The notes under the pieces were generated by a model, which was given only the letters and a program-made list of their open reading frames with translations, did no database searches and was not told where the DNA came from. A stretch of DNA of 64,000 nt. Source: Duganella aquatilis (lineage in GTDB: Bacteria; Pseudomonadota; Gammaproteobacteria; Burkholderiales; Burkholderiaceae_D). Location of the stretch: the NCBI RefSeq assembly GCF_009674565.1, contig NZ_WKJL01000028.1, forward strand, positions 1 to 64,000, written 5' to 3'. Of this stretch, positions 1-7,684 are shown piece by piece (within the stretch, counting starts at the first letter, position 1; each line of letters opens with the position of its first letter). The translations under genes and the position numbers were made by a program.

Positions 1-790
1 GCTCCGGGCGGGCTGGCCGCCCTGGGGCTGTGCGCTTTCGCATGGTGGCGCTGCGCGGCAGCGGCACGCCGGCGTTCACGGCGTCGCCCAGCAGGCTGCT
101 CTTGGTGGCGCCCTCGGTATTCGCCGATTGCGGATCGACCTGGTTGCGCAGCACCAGCGACAGCGTGCCGACGCTGCGCGCCAGGTCCAGCTTTTCCACC
201 TGGTCCGGCGTCAGTTCCAGCGTGACCGCGTTGACCACTTTCGGCTTGGTATCGTCGCGGCTGGATTCCTGCGCGATCGCCAGCACCAGGATGCGTTCCA
301 GCACGATCTTGGAGATCGCCTGTTCGCGCACCAGGTGGTCGCCGTTGCTGTCGCTTTGGGTGTTGACCAGGATGTCGACGTAGTTGCCGGGCAGCGCGAA
401 GCCGGCCACGCCGACCACGTCGTTGACGCGCACGGTCATGGCGCGCTTGCCTTCGGCCACCACCGACGACAGCCCGCCCTGGCTGCCGGCCGGCGCCAGC
501 TTGCCTTCGGTGATCGGTTCGCCGCGCTGCACGTTGGCGCGCGTGATGCGGCCTTCCAGCGTCTTGATGTCGGTCATCGCACCCGGCGGCACCGAGCTGG
601 CCGGCCAGTCCACCATGTGCACCAGTTCCGGCGTGATGCGCGCCCCCATGCTGATGTCGAGCATGGCCACCGCGACCTTGTTGCTGTTGCTGGCCGACTG
701 GCCGGCGATCCATTGCGCCGCCACCACCACGGCCGCCAGCGCCAGGAACAGCGCCACCCCTATCATTGTCAGAGCACGAGTGTTTCTCAT
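1..790 (-). CDS. cpaB: Flp pilus assembly protein CpaB/RcpC (3' end outside window)
   Basis: About 263 residues are visible before the gene leaves the window. It starts MRNTRALTMIG and has one N-terminal membrane segment (about residues 8-26), then the SAF-like region typical of CpaB/RcpC (about 40-110), and a second domain including VNDVVGVAGFALPGNYVDIL. CpaB family proteins are periplasmic or outer-membrane-associated parts of the Tad secretion channel. The start overlaps the stop of the upstream ATPase by 4 nt (ATGA), so the two are translationally coupled. The remaining tad genes (rcpA, tadZ, tadA and so on) are expected just beyond the left edge. Confidence 0.88.
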   Translation of the reverse strand, partial: MRNTRALTMIGVALFLALAAVVVAAQWIAGQSASNSNKVAVAMLDISMGARITPELVHMVDWPASSVPPGAMTDIKTLEGRITRANVQRGEPITEGKLAPAGSQGGLSSVVAEGKRAMTVRVNDVVGVAGFALPGNYVDILVNTQSDSNGDHLVREQAISKIVLERILVLAIAQESSRDDTKPKVVNAVTLELTPDQVEKLDLARSVGTLSLVLRNQVDPQSANTEGATKSSLLGDAVNAGVPLPRSATMRKRTAPGRPARPE

Positions 791-2178
791 CCCAGCCTTC
801 CTGCGTTAAGCGGATTGGTTTGCAGTTCGCGGCGTTCGCGTTCCTTCTTCTGCTGTTCGGCGGCGACGCGTCGGGCGCCGGCGCCGGCAAAGTAGTTGTG
901 CCAGGCCCAGTCCAGCGAGCGCTGGTTCAAGGCGGGCGGCGTGCTTTCGTAGCGGGCCAGGTCGCGCACCTGGCGGATCAGGTCGCGCGGATAGCAGGCC
1001 AGCAACGGCGTCTCGTCCTTGGCATGCAGGCCGCCCAGCAGGTAGTCGAAGGCTGCGGCGTCGAATGCGATGCCGTACTGCGCGCAGGCCTGGCGGAACA
1101 GAAGCTCATATTCCGCGGGGCTTTGCGGCGGTACTTCTATCTTGTATCCGAGCCGGCGGAGGAAGGCGCCATCCGATAAACGTTCCGGCAGGAAGTTTGA
1201 CGAGAATACCACGACCACATCGAAAGGAACTTGAAAAACCAGTCCCGTGTGCAACGAAAGATAATCGACGCCACGGTCCATCGGCACGATCCAGCGGTTC
1301 ATCAATTCCAGCGGCGAGCAGCGCTGCCGTCCGAGGTCGTCGATGATGAAAATACCGTTGTTGGCTTTCAGATGAGGAGGCGCCTGGTACAGGCGCGTGT
1401 TGGCGTCGAAGCGCAGGTCGAGCATCTCCAAGGTCAGTTCGCCGCCGGTTAGCGCGGTCGGCCGCTGCAGGCCGCGCACCCAGCGTGCGTCGAGCGTGCG
1501 CAGCAGGTCGCTGCCTTCCTCGGCCGGCGGCGCGTCGGCGGCAGGGCGGTGTTGCACCGGATCGTAGAAGGGCACCACTTCGCCGTCGATCATGATGGCG
1601 TAAGGCACCGAGATGGCGCCGTGCAGCAGGTCGCACAGGCGCTCGGCCAGGAAGGTCTTGCCGCTGCCGGCCAGGCCGTAGATGAAAATCGCGCGGCCGG
1701 AATTCATCGCCGCGCCCATCTGGTCCAGCACCTGCGCGCTGGCGACGACGTCGTGGAAAGCGGCTTGCACATCGGAACGCGTGACATGCAAGTGACGCAC
1801 GCTTTGCGTCTCCACCTGCGCCACGTAGGCGGCCAGCGTGACCGGCGCCGGGCCGGCGTAGGAGTTGCGGTTGAGGCAGGCGATGGCGCGCTGCATGCCG
1901 GCCTCGGTCAGGTGATAGGTCAGGTCGGCGTCGGTGCCGCTGCCGCCGCTGCGCGTGACCTCGCACAGTTTTTCGTTGCGCAAATGCGTCACCAGCGGCG
2001 TGATCACGCTGACGCTCAGTTTCAAATGCGCGGCCAGTTCCGGCAGGCGCACCTGGCCGCGCTGGAACAGCACCTTGCACAGCAGCTCGACCAGGAACAG
2101 GAACGGCAGCCCGGTTTCGTCGGTGGTGCGCGGCGCGCGGGCGTCGGCGGGAGCTTCGCTGATCTGCGGAGTGGACAT
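787..2178 (-). CDS. AAA-type ATPase in the Tad locus, winged-helix-like N-terminus
   Basis: 463 residues from MSTPQISEAP; an in-frame ATG nine bases upstream (2187) overlaps the stop of the prepilin peptidase. Residues about 25-105 look like a winged-helix module (LPELAAHLKLSVSVITPLV). A Walker A motif, GLAGSGKTFLAERL, lies near 168-181 and a Walker B, GIFIIDDLGRQR, near 275-286. It resembles AAA ATPases of the Mg-chelatase/MoxR-like class rather than the TadA secretion ATPase. Its place between tadV and cpaB, coupled to both, implies a role in pilus assembly or its control. The exact role is not known to me. Much longer readings of this frame only antisense or overlap the peptidase gene. Confidence 0.82.
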   Translation of the reverse strand: MSTPQISEAPADARAPRTTDETGLPFLFLVELLCKVLFQRGQVRLPELAAHLKLSVSVITPLVTHLRNEKLCEVTRSGGSGTDADLTYHLTEAGMQRAIACLNRNSYAGPAPVTLAAYVAQVETQSVRHLHVTRSDVQAAFHDVVASAQVLDQMGAAMNSGRAIFIYGLAGSGKTFLAERLCDLLHGAISVPYAIMIDGEVVPFYDPVQHRPAADAPPAEEGSDLLRTLDARWVRGLQRPTALTGGELTLEMLDLRFDANTRLYQAPPHLKANNGIFIIDDLGRQRCSPLELMNRWIVPMDRGVDYLSLHTGLVFQVPFDVVVVFSSNFLPERLSDGAFLRRLGYKIEVPPQSPAEYELLFRQACAQYGIAFDAAAFDYLLGGLHAKDETPLLACYPRDLIRQVRDLARYESTPPALNQRSLDWAWHNYFAGAGARRVAAEQQKKERERRELQTNPLNAGRLG

Positions 2179-2186
2179 GATGCCCA

Positions 2187-2762
2187 TCAGAAGAACAGGC
2201 TGCGGCCGCTGCTGGCGCCGACGATCAGGTAGGGCGCGGCGCCGGCGGCGATGGCCACCGCGTACGGCAGGCGGCCGCTCGGCGTGGCCGGCGCCTCCAT
2301 CTTCGGCACCTCGCCCGCGAGCGAGCGCAGCATGCTGTATTTGATCAGGTGCCAGGTGTTGTAGAGCATCGGCTTGAGGCGGCCGTTGAAGCCGGCCACG
2401 ACCAGGGCCAGCACGCCGCCGGCCAGCAGCGTCAGCAGCGTGATGCCGGCCACCGCGCCGGGACCGGTGAAGGCGCCGATCATGGCCATCAGCTTGACGT
2501 CGCCGGCGCCCAGGGCGCGCATGGCGTACATCGGCAGCAGCAGGCACAGGCCGACGGCCAGGCCGGCCAGCGCCTTGACCAGGCCGATGCCGCCAAAGAC
2601 TTGTATGAAGAGACCGTCGCCAGCAGGCAACACTGCGTTGAACAACAGGCCCAGTACCGCGCCGCCGAACACCAGCGCATTGGGAATGCGGCGGGTGCGC
2701 AGGTCGCTCCAGACTGCCAGTGCCAGCAAGCAGCACAGTATGATCAACGGCAAGATGGTCAT
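2187..2762 (-). CDS. tadV: Prepilin peptidase TadV/CpaA (A24 family)
   Basis: 191 residues starting MTILPLIILC, preceded by an AAGGCG ribosome site. It is an integral membrane aspartyl protease. The two catalytic aspartates of the A24 family are visible: D20 in SDLRTRRIPN and D88 in GAGDVKLM. About five or six hydrophobic segments cover most of the protein, and it lacks the methyltransferase domain of the larger PilD type, as TadV proteins do. It should cleave the Flp prepilins encoded just upstream and the TadE-like pseudopilins at 10.5-11.6 kb. It is the first gene of the run tadV-ATPase-cpaB. Confidence 0.9.
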   Translation of the reverse strand: MTILPLIILCCLLALAVWSDLRTRRIPNALVFGGAVLGLLFNAVLPAGDGLFIQVFGGIGLVKALAGLAVGLCLLLPMYAMRALGAGDVKLMAMIGAFTGPGAVAGITLLTLLAGGVLALVVAGFNGRLKPMLYNTWHLIKYSMLRSLAGEVPKMEAPATPSGRLPYAVAIAAGAAPYLIVGASSGRSLFF

Positions 2763-2853
2763 TCGTTCGCCTTGTAAAAGGGGCAGACAATTTAGTGTAT
2801 AGAATATTTCCGGAACGGCGTACACCGTTACGGAAATATTTGCAGCTTGCAAA

Positions 2854-3021
2854 TCAGGAGGATTTCACCAGGCCTGAGATATAGCTCAACGAATCGGACA
2901 GTTTCGTGCCGAGAATGGCGACACCGCCGGCAACCGCTGCTGCAATCGCGGCGGCCATCAGTGCGTATTCGATGGCGGTAATGCCATCTTCGTTGCGGAC
3001 AAAATTACGGAGGGCATTCAT
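2854..3021 (-). CDS. flp: Flp-type prepilin
   Basis: 55 residues. A short leader MNALRNFVRNEDG ends in Gly13, followed by ITAIEYALMAAAIAAAV with Glu at +5 and Tyr at +6: the Flp motif cut by TadV. It differs from the other long copies mainly in the second half (AGGVAILGTKLSDSLSYISGLVKSS), so it is the most diverged of the five 55-residue pilins. No dyad promoter precedes it; the terminator at 3123-3154 separates it from the next pilin, so its expression signal is unclear. Confidence 0.9.
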   Translation of the reverse strand: MNALRNFVRNEDGITAIEYALMAAAIAAAVAGGVAILGTKLSDSLSYISGLVKSS

Positions 3022-3122
3022 TGGGGGCCTCGGAAAGTTAAGGGAAGGGCCGCCGCGCCTACGGGTCAAGGTTGGCGTGGCGGTTCGCCGTGTGCGGCCA
3101 TCGGCCTCCGCACGGCACGGAT

Positions 3123-3154
3123 AAAAAAAGATCCGGCGCGGGTCCGGATCTTTT
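3123..3154 (-). terminator. Rho-independent terminator after flp (3169-3336)
   Basis: Read on the minus strand, the arm AAGATCCGG pairs with CCGGATCTT around a short GC loop and is followed by a run of seven T. It lies 15 bases beyond the stop of the pilin at 3169. Confidence 0.8.
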
Positions 3155-3168
3155 GATGCGGCGGCCGA

Positions 3169-3336
3169 TTACGACGACTTGATCAGGCCGGAAATATAGG
3201 TCAGCGAGGCGGTGAGTTTCGGACCGAGGAAGGTCAGGCCGGCGGTGATGGCGGCGGCGATGGCGGCGGCCATCAGGGCGTATTCGATGGCGGTGATGCC
3301 GTCTTCGTTGCGGATGAAGTTGGTGATTGCGTTCAT
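3169..3336 (-). CDS. flp: Flp-type prepilin
   Basis: 55 residues, MNAITNFIRNEDG then ITAIEYALMAAAIAAAITAG, ending ISGLIKSS. Gly13/Ile14 is the predicted TadV cleavage point, with Glu at +5. It is nearly identical to the pilins at 3814, 4021 and 7467. Its own promoter (3431-3498), a leader hairpin (3378-3411) and a terminator (3123-3154) make it a single-gene transcription unit. Confidence 0.92.
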   Translation of the reverse strand: MNAITNFIRNEDGITAIEYALMAAAIAAAITAGLTFLGPKLTASLTYISGLIKSS

Positions 3337-3377
3337 GCTGAGCCTCGTTAAAGTTAGTTGAGTAATCGGATGCTGCG

Positions 3378-3411
3378 TCAACTAAAACGGGGTTCAGGTT
3401 TTAGGTACTGC
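3378..3411 (-). promoter_or_regulatory. Conserved pilin leader hairpin, copy 1
   Basis: A 34-nt block identical to the one at 4232-4265. On the transcript it contains CTAAAAC, a 9-nt loop and GTTTTAG, a perfect 7-bp stem in the 5' untranslated region about 40-75 nt ahead of the pilin start. It occurs only in the two pilin units with the long leader. It may act on mRNA stability or translation; the function is inferred. Confidence 0.6.
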
Positions 3412-3430
3412 AATGTTGCCTATATGAAGC

Positions 3431-3498
3431 ATTCTACGTTGTCTTGCTTGTCACTGCATAGCAGACAAAAGTCACTTTCGGACCGTGACATTTGTCAC
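3431..3498 (-). promoter_or_regulatory. Pilin promoter A: two dyads plus -10
   Basis: The palindrome GTGACATTTGTCAC lies at 3485-3498, a second degenerate dyad (GACAAAAGTCAC) at 3464-3475 with centre 23 bp away, and the hexamer TAGAAT (minus strand) at 3431-3436. The same arrangement precedes three other pilin genes. No good -35 hexamer is seen, so an activator bound to the dyads is likely. Confidence 0.65.
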
Positions 3499-3504
3499 GG
3501 TCGC

Positions 3505-3639
3505 TCAGGTCTTGGCGCCGAGCACGGCCAGGATGGCGATGATCACGATCACCGACGCCAGGGCGGCGATCAGCGCGTATTCCAGCAGCGTGGCGCCGTC
3601 ATCGTCGTGGACGAAGCGTTGAATCGATGGTGTGCGCAT
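3505..3639 (-). CDS. Short divergent Flp-like prepilin
   Basis: 44 residues, MRTPSIQRFVHDDDG followed by ATLLEYALIAALASVIVIIAI and a short tail LAVLGAKT. Gly/Ala cleavage with Glu at +5 and Tyr at +6 keeps the Flp motif, but the sequence is unlike the other five copies and lacks the C-terminal YISGLIKSS. The start is fixed by AGGAG seven bases upstream. It has its own dyad promoter (3687-3751). It may be a minor pilin or a diverged major pilin. Confidence 0.82.
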   Translation of the reverse strand: MRTPSIQRFVHDDDGATLLEYALIAALASVIVIIAILAVLGAKT

Positions 3640-3686
3640 GCGGCTGCTCCTGTAAGGCGGGGTGGTAATCGATGGTACAAACTGGC

Positions 3687-3751
3687 ATTCTAGACAGCCT
3701 GGTATCGTTTCACATCCGACAAACGTCCTGATGTGCCGTGACATTTGTCAC
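3687..3751 (-). promoter_or_regulatory. Pilin promoter B: two dyads plus -10
   Basis: GTGACATTTGTCAC at 3738-3751, the degenerate dyad GACAAACGTCCT at 3718-3729 (centres 22 bp apart) and TAGAAT on the minus strand at 3687-3692. The near dyad is centred 33 bp from the -10 centre, as in promoters C and D. It drives the short pilin at 3505-3639. Confidence 0.65.
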
Positions 3752-3752
3752 G

Positions 3753-3782
3753 CAAAAAAAATCCGGAACGCGGTTCCGGATT
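3753..3782 (-). terminator. Rho-independent terminator after the two-pilin unit
   Basis: On the minus strand AATCCGGAAC / GTTCCGGATT form a strong stem followed by a run of T. It lies about 30 bases beyond the stop of the pilin at 3814 and just before promoter B. Confidence 0.8.
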
Positions 3783-3813
3783 GAAGGCTGCTGAACATCG
3801 AGGAGATGGTCGA

Positions 3814-3981
3814 TCAGGACGATTTGATCAGGCCGGAGATATAGGTCAGCGAAGCGGTGATTTTCGGGCCCAGGATGGCCAGGCCGGCGGTGATGGCGGC
3901 GGCGATGGCGGCAGCCATCAGGGCGTATTCGATGGCGGTGATGCCGTCTTCGTTGCGGATGAAATTGGTGATTGCGTTCAT
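3814..3981 (-). CDS. flp: Flp-type prepilin
   Basis: 55 residues, MNAITNFIRNEDG / ITAIEYALMAAAIAAAITAGLAILGPKITASLTYISGLIKSS (split here at the predicted cleavage site). It follows the pilin at 4021-4188 by only 39 bases with no promoter dyad between them, so the two form one transcription unit ending at the terminator 3753-3782. Confidence 0.92.
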   Translation of the reverse strand: MNAITNFIRNEDGITAIEYALMAAAIAAAITAGLAILGPKITASLTYISGLIKSS

Positions 3982-4020
3982 GGTGAGCCTCGTCAAAGTT
4001 GGTGGAGTAAGTGGGGTTGC

Positions 4021-4188
4021 TTACGACGATTTGATCAGGCCCGAGATGTAGGTCAGCGATGCGGTGATCTTCGGTCCGAGAACGGCCAGGCCGGCGGTGA
4101 TGGCGGCGGCGATGGCGGCGGCCATCAGAGCGTATTCGATGGCGGTGATGCCGTCTTCGTTGCGGATGAAATTGGTGATTGCGTTCAT
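4021..4188 (-). CDS. flp: Flp-type prepilin
   Basis: 55 residues, same leader MNAITNFIRNEDG and Flp motif as its neighbour, differing at only a residue or two (LAVLGPK versus LAILGPK). It is the first gene of a two-pilin unit driven by promoter C (4289-4353) through a leader with the conserved hairpin (4232-4265). Such near identity of tandem copies points to recent duplication or gene conversion. Confidence 0.92.
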   Translation of the reverse strand: MNAITNFIRNEDGITAIEYALMAAAIAAAITAGLAVLGPKITASLTYISGLIKSS

Positions 4189-4231
4189 GATGAACCTCGT
4201 AAAAGTTGGTTGAATAAGTAGGGTGACTGCT

Positions 4232-4265
4232 TCAACTAAAACGGGGTTCAGGTTTTAGGTACTGC
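4232..4265 (-). promoter_or_regulatory. Conserved pilin leader hairpin, copy 2
   Basis: 34 nt identical to 3378-3411, including the 7-bp CTAAAAC/GTTTTAG stem (4236-4242 with 4252-4258). It lies between promoter C and the first pilin of the tandem pair, 44 nt before its start. Confidence 0.6.
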
Positions 4266-4288
4266 TGGTTGCACTGCTGATGTAAGTC

Positions 4289-4353
4289 ATTCTACGCAGC
4301 GCACCGCCGCCGCACATCCGACAAACGTCACGACCTGCGGTGACATTTGTCAC
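4289..4353 (-). promoter_or_regulatory. Pilin promoter C: two dyads plus -10
   Basis: Perfect GGTGACA-TT-TGTCACC around 4339-4354, a second dyad GACAAACGTCAC at 4320-4331 (centres 22 bp apart) and TAGAAT (minus strand) at 4289-4294. The 7-2-7 inverted repeat is the spacing NarL/LuxR-type response regulators commonly bind, and such a regulator is encoded at 7761-8429. Confidence 0.68.
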
Positions 4354-4570
4354 CTTGTGGGCCATGAGGTTGGCGTGACCCCTCGCAGCACGGGCGGCCA
4401 TGCGTCGGTTCTGCGCCGACCATCCGGCCGCCCAAGCGCAGAAAAATTCTGCGACTGAAAATTTATTATTGCCGCAGAAATGTTTTCATGGCCTAATGTT
4501 CCGTTCCAAATGCGCGGATAGCGATCCTGCCGCGCGTTCATGTAGTGATATAAAAAACGGGAGAAAGACC

Positions 4571-7117
4571 ATGCAGGGAAAACACCTGTTGTGCAGCCTC
4601 GTGAGCGCCACGCTCGCGGTCGGCATGACGAGCACCGCCATCGCAGCGCCAGCCACCGTACCAGCCGCTGCCGCCACCAGCGTCTACAACCAGCCCCCCA
4701 AGGAAATCCTCGATGTGATGCGCGCCGCAGCGCCGCCGTCGCCGTCGCTCAGCCCGACGCGCGACCGCCTGATGCTGGTCACCATGCAGGATTACCCGTC
4801 GATCGCCAAAGTCGCCACGCCGTTCCTGCGTCTGGCCGGCGTGCGCATCGAACCGGGCAACCGCAGCCAGCACGACACGCCGGGCGGCTACGGCATTCCG
4901 CCGTGCGTCAGCGCCATCGACCTGGTGCAGGTCGACGGCGGCAAGCAGACCGCCGTCAAGCTGCCGGCCGACGCCTGCCCGCGCCGTCCGGTGTGGAGCG
5001 CCGACGGCCAGCGCTTTGCGTTTGAAAACATCACCAGCGACGCCGTCGAGCTGTGGGTCGGCGACGCCAAGACCGGCGCCGTGCGCCGTCTGCCGGGCGT
5101 ACGCCTGAACCAGATGTTCGGCGACCAGTTGCAGTGGATGCCCGACCAGAAAACCCTGCTGGTCAAGCAGGTCGCTGCCCGCAAGGCGCCGCCGGCCGCG
5201 CCGCCGGGTTCGGACGGCCCCGGCATCCAGGAATCGCTCGGCGAAAAAGGCCAGAGCAGCACCTACGAAAACCGCGACACGCTGCGCAACCGCCACGACG
5301 AGGAACTGTTCAACTACTACGGCACCTCGCAACTGGCGCTGGTCGACGCCGCCAGCGGCAAGATCACGCCGGTCGGCAAGCCCGGCCTGTATGAAGAACT
5401 GAGCGTGGCGCCGGATGGCCACCACGTGGTGGTCACCGAAATCCGTCCGCCGTATTCCTACGTCACCACCTTCGACCGTTTCCCGAAACAGATCGATCTG
5501 TGGGACCTGACCCAGCGTGCGGGCAAGGACGGCAATCCGGTGGTGCGTGAAATCGCCGCGCTGCCGCTGGCCGACCGCGTGCCGAACCGCGGCGTGCCGG
5601 TCGGTCCGCGCAACTTCTCCTGGCGTCCGACCGACGCGGCGACGCTGACCTGGGTGGAAGCGCTGGACGGCGGCAACCCGAACGTCAAGGCCGCCGAACG
5701 CGACAAGCTGATGGTGCTGAAAGCGCCGTTCACTTCGGCGCCGGTGGAAATCACCCGCACCGAGCAGCGCATGGCCAACCTGCAGTGGAGCGAACAGCCG
5801 GGCGTGGCCCTGCTGAGCGACTACGACGTCAACCGCAAATGGCTGCGCACCTGGCTGCTGAACGTGGACGATGCGCAGAATTCGCGCCGCCTGATCTGGG
5901 ACCAGTCGAGCGACGAGAAGTACGCCAATCCCGGCCAGCCGGTGCATCGCCGCCTGGCGAACGGCTTCCCGGTGATCCGCCAGGAGGGCGACACCATCTT
6001 CCTGTCCGGCGCCGGTTCGTCGCCGGATGGCGACCGTCCGTTCCTCGACAAGTTCAACCTGAAGACGCAGCAAACGGAGCGCCTGTTCCGCAGCAGCAAA
6101 ACCTCGTATGAACAGTTCATCGGCTTCGCCGGCAACGACACCCGCCATCTGCTGACCTGGTTCCAGTCGCCGGAAGACACGCCGAACGCCTTCGTGCGCA
6201 CGGTCGGCGCCAGCACCACCGCCGCTGCCGGCGAGCCGGGCTATGCCTCCACCAGCGTGGCGCTGACCCACCTGGTCGATCCGGTGCCGCAGGTCCGCGA
6301 GATCAAGAAGCGCCTGGTCAAGTACAAGCGCGCCGACGGCATCGACCTGTCGTTCACGCTGTACACGCCGCCGGGCTACAAGGAAGGCACGCCGCTGCCG
6401 ACCATCCTGAACGCGTATCCGCTGGACTATGCGGACGCTTCCAAGGCGGGCCAGACCACCGGCTCGCAGGCCACCTTCACCCGTCTGCGCCAGTACCGCC
6501 TGCTGCTGCTGTCGGGCTACGCCATCATCGACAGCGCGGCCTTCCCTATCGTCGGCGATCCGCGCAAGGCGTATGACACCTACACCGAGCAGCTGGTGGC
6601 CAACGCCAAGGCGGCCGTCGACGAAGCGGTGCGCCTGGGCGTGACCGATCCGAACCGCGTCGGCGTGACCGGCCACAGCCATGGCGCGCTGATGACCGCC
6701 AACCTGCTGGCGCACTCGGACCTGTTCCGTGCCGGCGCGGCCACCAGCGGCTCGTACAACAAGTCGCTGACGCCGTTCGGTTTCCAGAACGAGCGCCGCT
6801 CGGTATGGGAAGCGCCGGAGGTCTACACCAAGGCGTCGACCTTCTTCTACGCCGACAAGCTGAAGACGCCGCTGCTGATCGTGCACGGCGGCGACGACGC
6901 CAACCCGGGCACCACGCCGCTGCAATCGGTCAAGCTGTTTGAAGCGATCCGCGGCAATGGCGGCGTGACGCGCCTGGTGATGCTGCCGCACGAGCCGCAC
7001 TGGTACGCGGCGCGCGAATCGAACGAGCAGCTGGTGTACGAAATGCTGCGCTGGTTCGACAAGTACGTGAAGAACGCACCGGCCGCAACCACGGCACCGG
7101 CTGCCGCGGCGCAATAA
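4571..7117 (+). CDS. Exported S9-family (prolyl oligopeptidase-like) serine peptidase
   Basis: 848 residues. MQGKHLLCSLVSATLAVGMTS up to about AIAAPA is a Sec signal peptide, and GGGAGA sits just before the ATG. A long N-terminal beta-propeller region is followed by an alpha/beta-hydrolase domain (about 590-840). The nucleophile is Ser703 in GHSHGAL, the acid Asp776 in HGGDDANPG and the His about 810 in HEPHWY, matching the S9 triad order. It is closest in character to the glutamyl-endopeptidase-like S9 group. It is probably periplasmic. It interrupts the pilin array on the opposite strand; a functional link with pili is not shown. Confidence 0.87.
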   Translation: MQGKHLLCSLVSATLAVGMTSTAIAAPATVPAAAATSVYNQPPKEILDVMRAAAPPSPSLSPTRDRLMLVTMQDYPSIAKVATPFLRLAGVRIEPGNRSQHDTPGGYGIPPCVSAIDLVQVDGGKQTAVKLPADACPRRPVWSADGQRFAFENITSDAVELWVGDAKTGAVRRLPGVRLNQMFGDQLQWMPDQKTLLVKQVAARKAPPAAPPGSDGPGIQESLGEKGQSSTYENRDTLRNRHDEELFNYYGTSQLALVDAASGKITPVGKPGLYEELSVAPDGHHVVVTEIRPPYSYVTTFDRFPKQIDLWDLTQRAGKDGNPVVREIAALPLADRVPNRGVPVGPRNFSWRPTDAATLTWVEALDGGNPNVKAAERDKLMVLKAPFTSAPVEITRTEQRMANLQWSEQPGVALLSDYDVNRKWLRTWLLNVDDAQNSRRLIWDQSSDEKYANPGQPVHRRLANGFPVIRQEGDTIFLSGAGSSPDGDRPFLDKFNLKTQQTERLFRSSKTSYEQFIGFAGNDTRHLLTWFQSPEDTPNAFVRTVGASTTAAAGEPGYASTSVALTHLVDPVPQVREIKKRLVKYKRADGIDLSFTLYTPPGYKEGTPLPTILNAYPLDYADASKAGQTTGSQATFTRLRQYRLLLLSGYAIIDSAAFPIVGDPRKAYDTYTEQLVANAKAAVDEAVRLGVTDPNRVGVTGHSHGALMTANLLAHSDLFRAGAATSGSYNKSLTPFGFQNERRSVWEAPEVYTKASTFFYADKLKTPLLIVHGGDDANPGTTPLQSVKLFEAIRGNGGVTRLVMLPHEPHWYAARESNEQLVYEMLRWFDKYVKNAPAATTAPAAAAQ

Positions 7118-7119
7118 CC

Positions 7120-7419
7120 GTGCTGAAGGTTGTCGTTGCGGTGGTGTTGGGCGGCGTACTGCAATTGGCGAGCGCTGAAAAGATGCAGACCAAGGACCAG
7201 TGCTTTGCCAAATGCGCGCCCCTGATCGCCGGAGAACCGGCGTTCAAGGACCCGCATGAGGCAAGCTTGAAGAAGATCCGGGCCAAGCGCGAAGGCATCA
7301 CCGACCCGGAGAAGCTCAAGCAGCTCGACGAAGAGGAAGCGGACCAGCTGGAACGCTTCCTCGACAAGAACGAGAAGACCTGCCGTTCCCTGTGTTCGTC
7401 CTTCCCCGACACGCTATAA
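7120..7419 (+). CDS. Small exported protein with two CX3C motifs
   Basis: 99 residues with a GTG start two bases after the stop of the S9 peptidase, so probably translated by coupling. Residues 1-19 look like a signal peptide (VVVAVVLGGVLQLASA). The mature part is a charged helical protein with CX3C at 28-32 (CFAKC) and again at 88-92 (CRSLC), the spacing seen in helical hairpins held by two disulfides. A partner or regulator of the peptidase is possible. I do not recognise the family. Confidence 0.68.
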   Translation: MLKVVVAVVLGGVLQLASAEKMQTKDQCFAKCAPLIAGEPAFKDPHEASLKKIRAKREGITDPEKLKQLDEEEADQLERFLDKNEKTCRSLCSSFPDTL

Positions 7420-7423
7420 ACAC

Positions 7424-7452
7424 AAAAACCGGAGCATGCTCCGGTTTTTTTT
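7424..7452. terminator. Bidirectional Rho-independent terminator
   Basis: AAAAACCGGAGC / GCTCCGGTTTTT dyad with T runs on both strands, between the convergent small exported protein (plus) and the pilin at 7467 (minus). Confidence 0.85.
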
Positions 7453-7466
7453 TGCCGCAGGGCGGA

Positions 7467-7634
7467 TCAGGACGACTTGATCAGGCCCGAGATGTAGGTC
7501 AGCGAGGCGGTGATCTTCGGTCCGAGGATGGTCAGGCCGGCGGTGATGGCGGCGGCGATGGCGGCTGCCATCAGCGCGTATTCGATGGCGGTGATGCCGT
7601 CTTCGTTCTGGATGAAGTTTTTCATGGCGTTCAT
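7467..7634 (-). CDS. flp: Flp-type prepilin
   Basis: 55 residues, leader MNAMKNFIQNEDG then ITAIEYALMAAAIAAAITAG and ending YISGLIKSS. It lies apart from the other pilins, beyond the S9 peptidase, with its own promoter D, and is immediately downstream of the response-regulator gene. Confidence 0.92.
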   Translation of the reverse strand: MNAMKNFIQNEDGITAIEYALMAAAIAAAITAGLTILGPKITASLTYISGLIKSS

Positions 7635-7684
7635 GGTGAGTCTCCTTGTCTGGTAATCAGGCGGAGGTGCCGCCGATGAAAACC

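Noticed and set aside
2188-2790. N-terminal extension of the ATPase frame through the prepilin peptidase gene
   Set aside because: The overlapping peptidase has both catalytic motifs; the ATPase start at 2178 is supported by coupling.
4538-7114. 858-codon open frame on the minus strand
   Set aside because: Antisense to the S9 peptidase; His/Arg/Gln-rich composition typical of a shadow frame in high-GC DNA.
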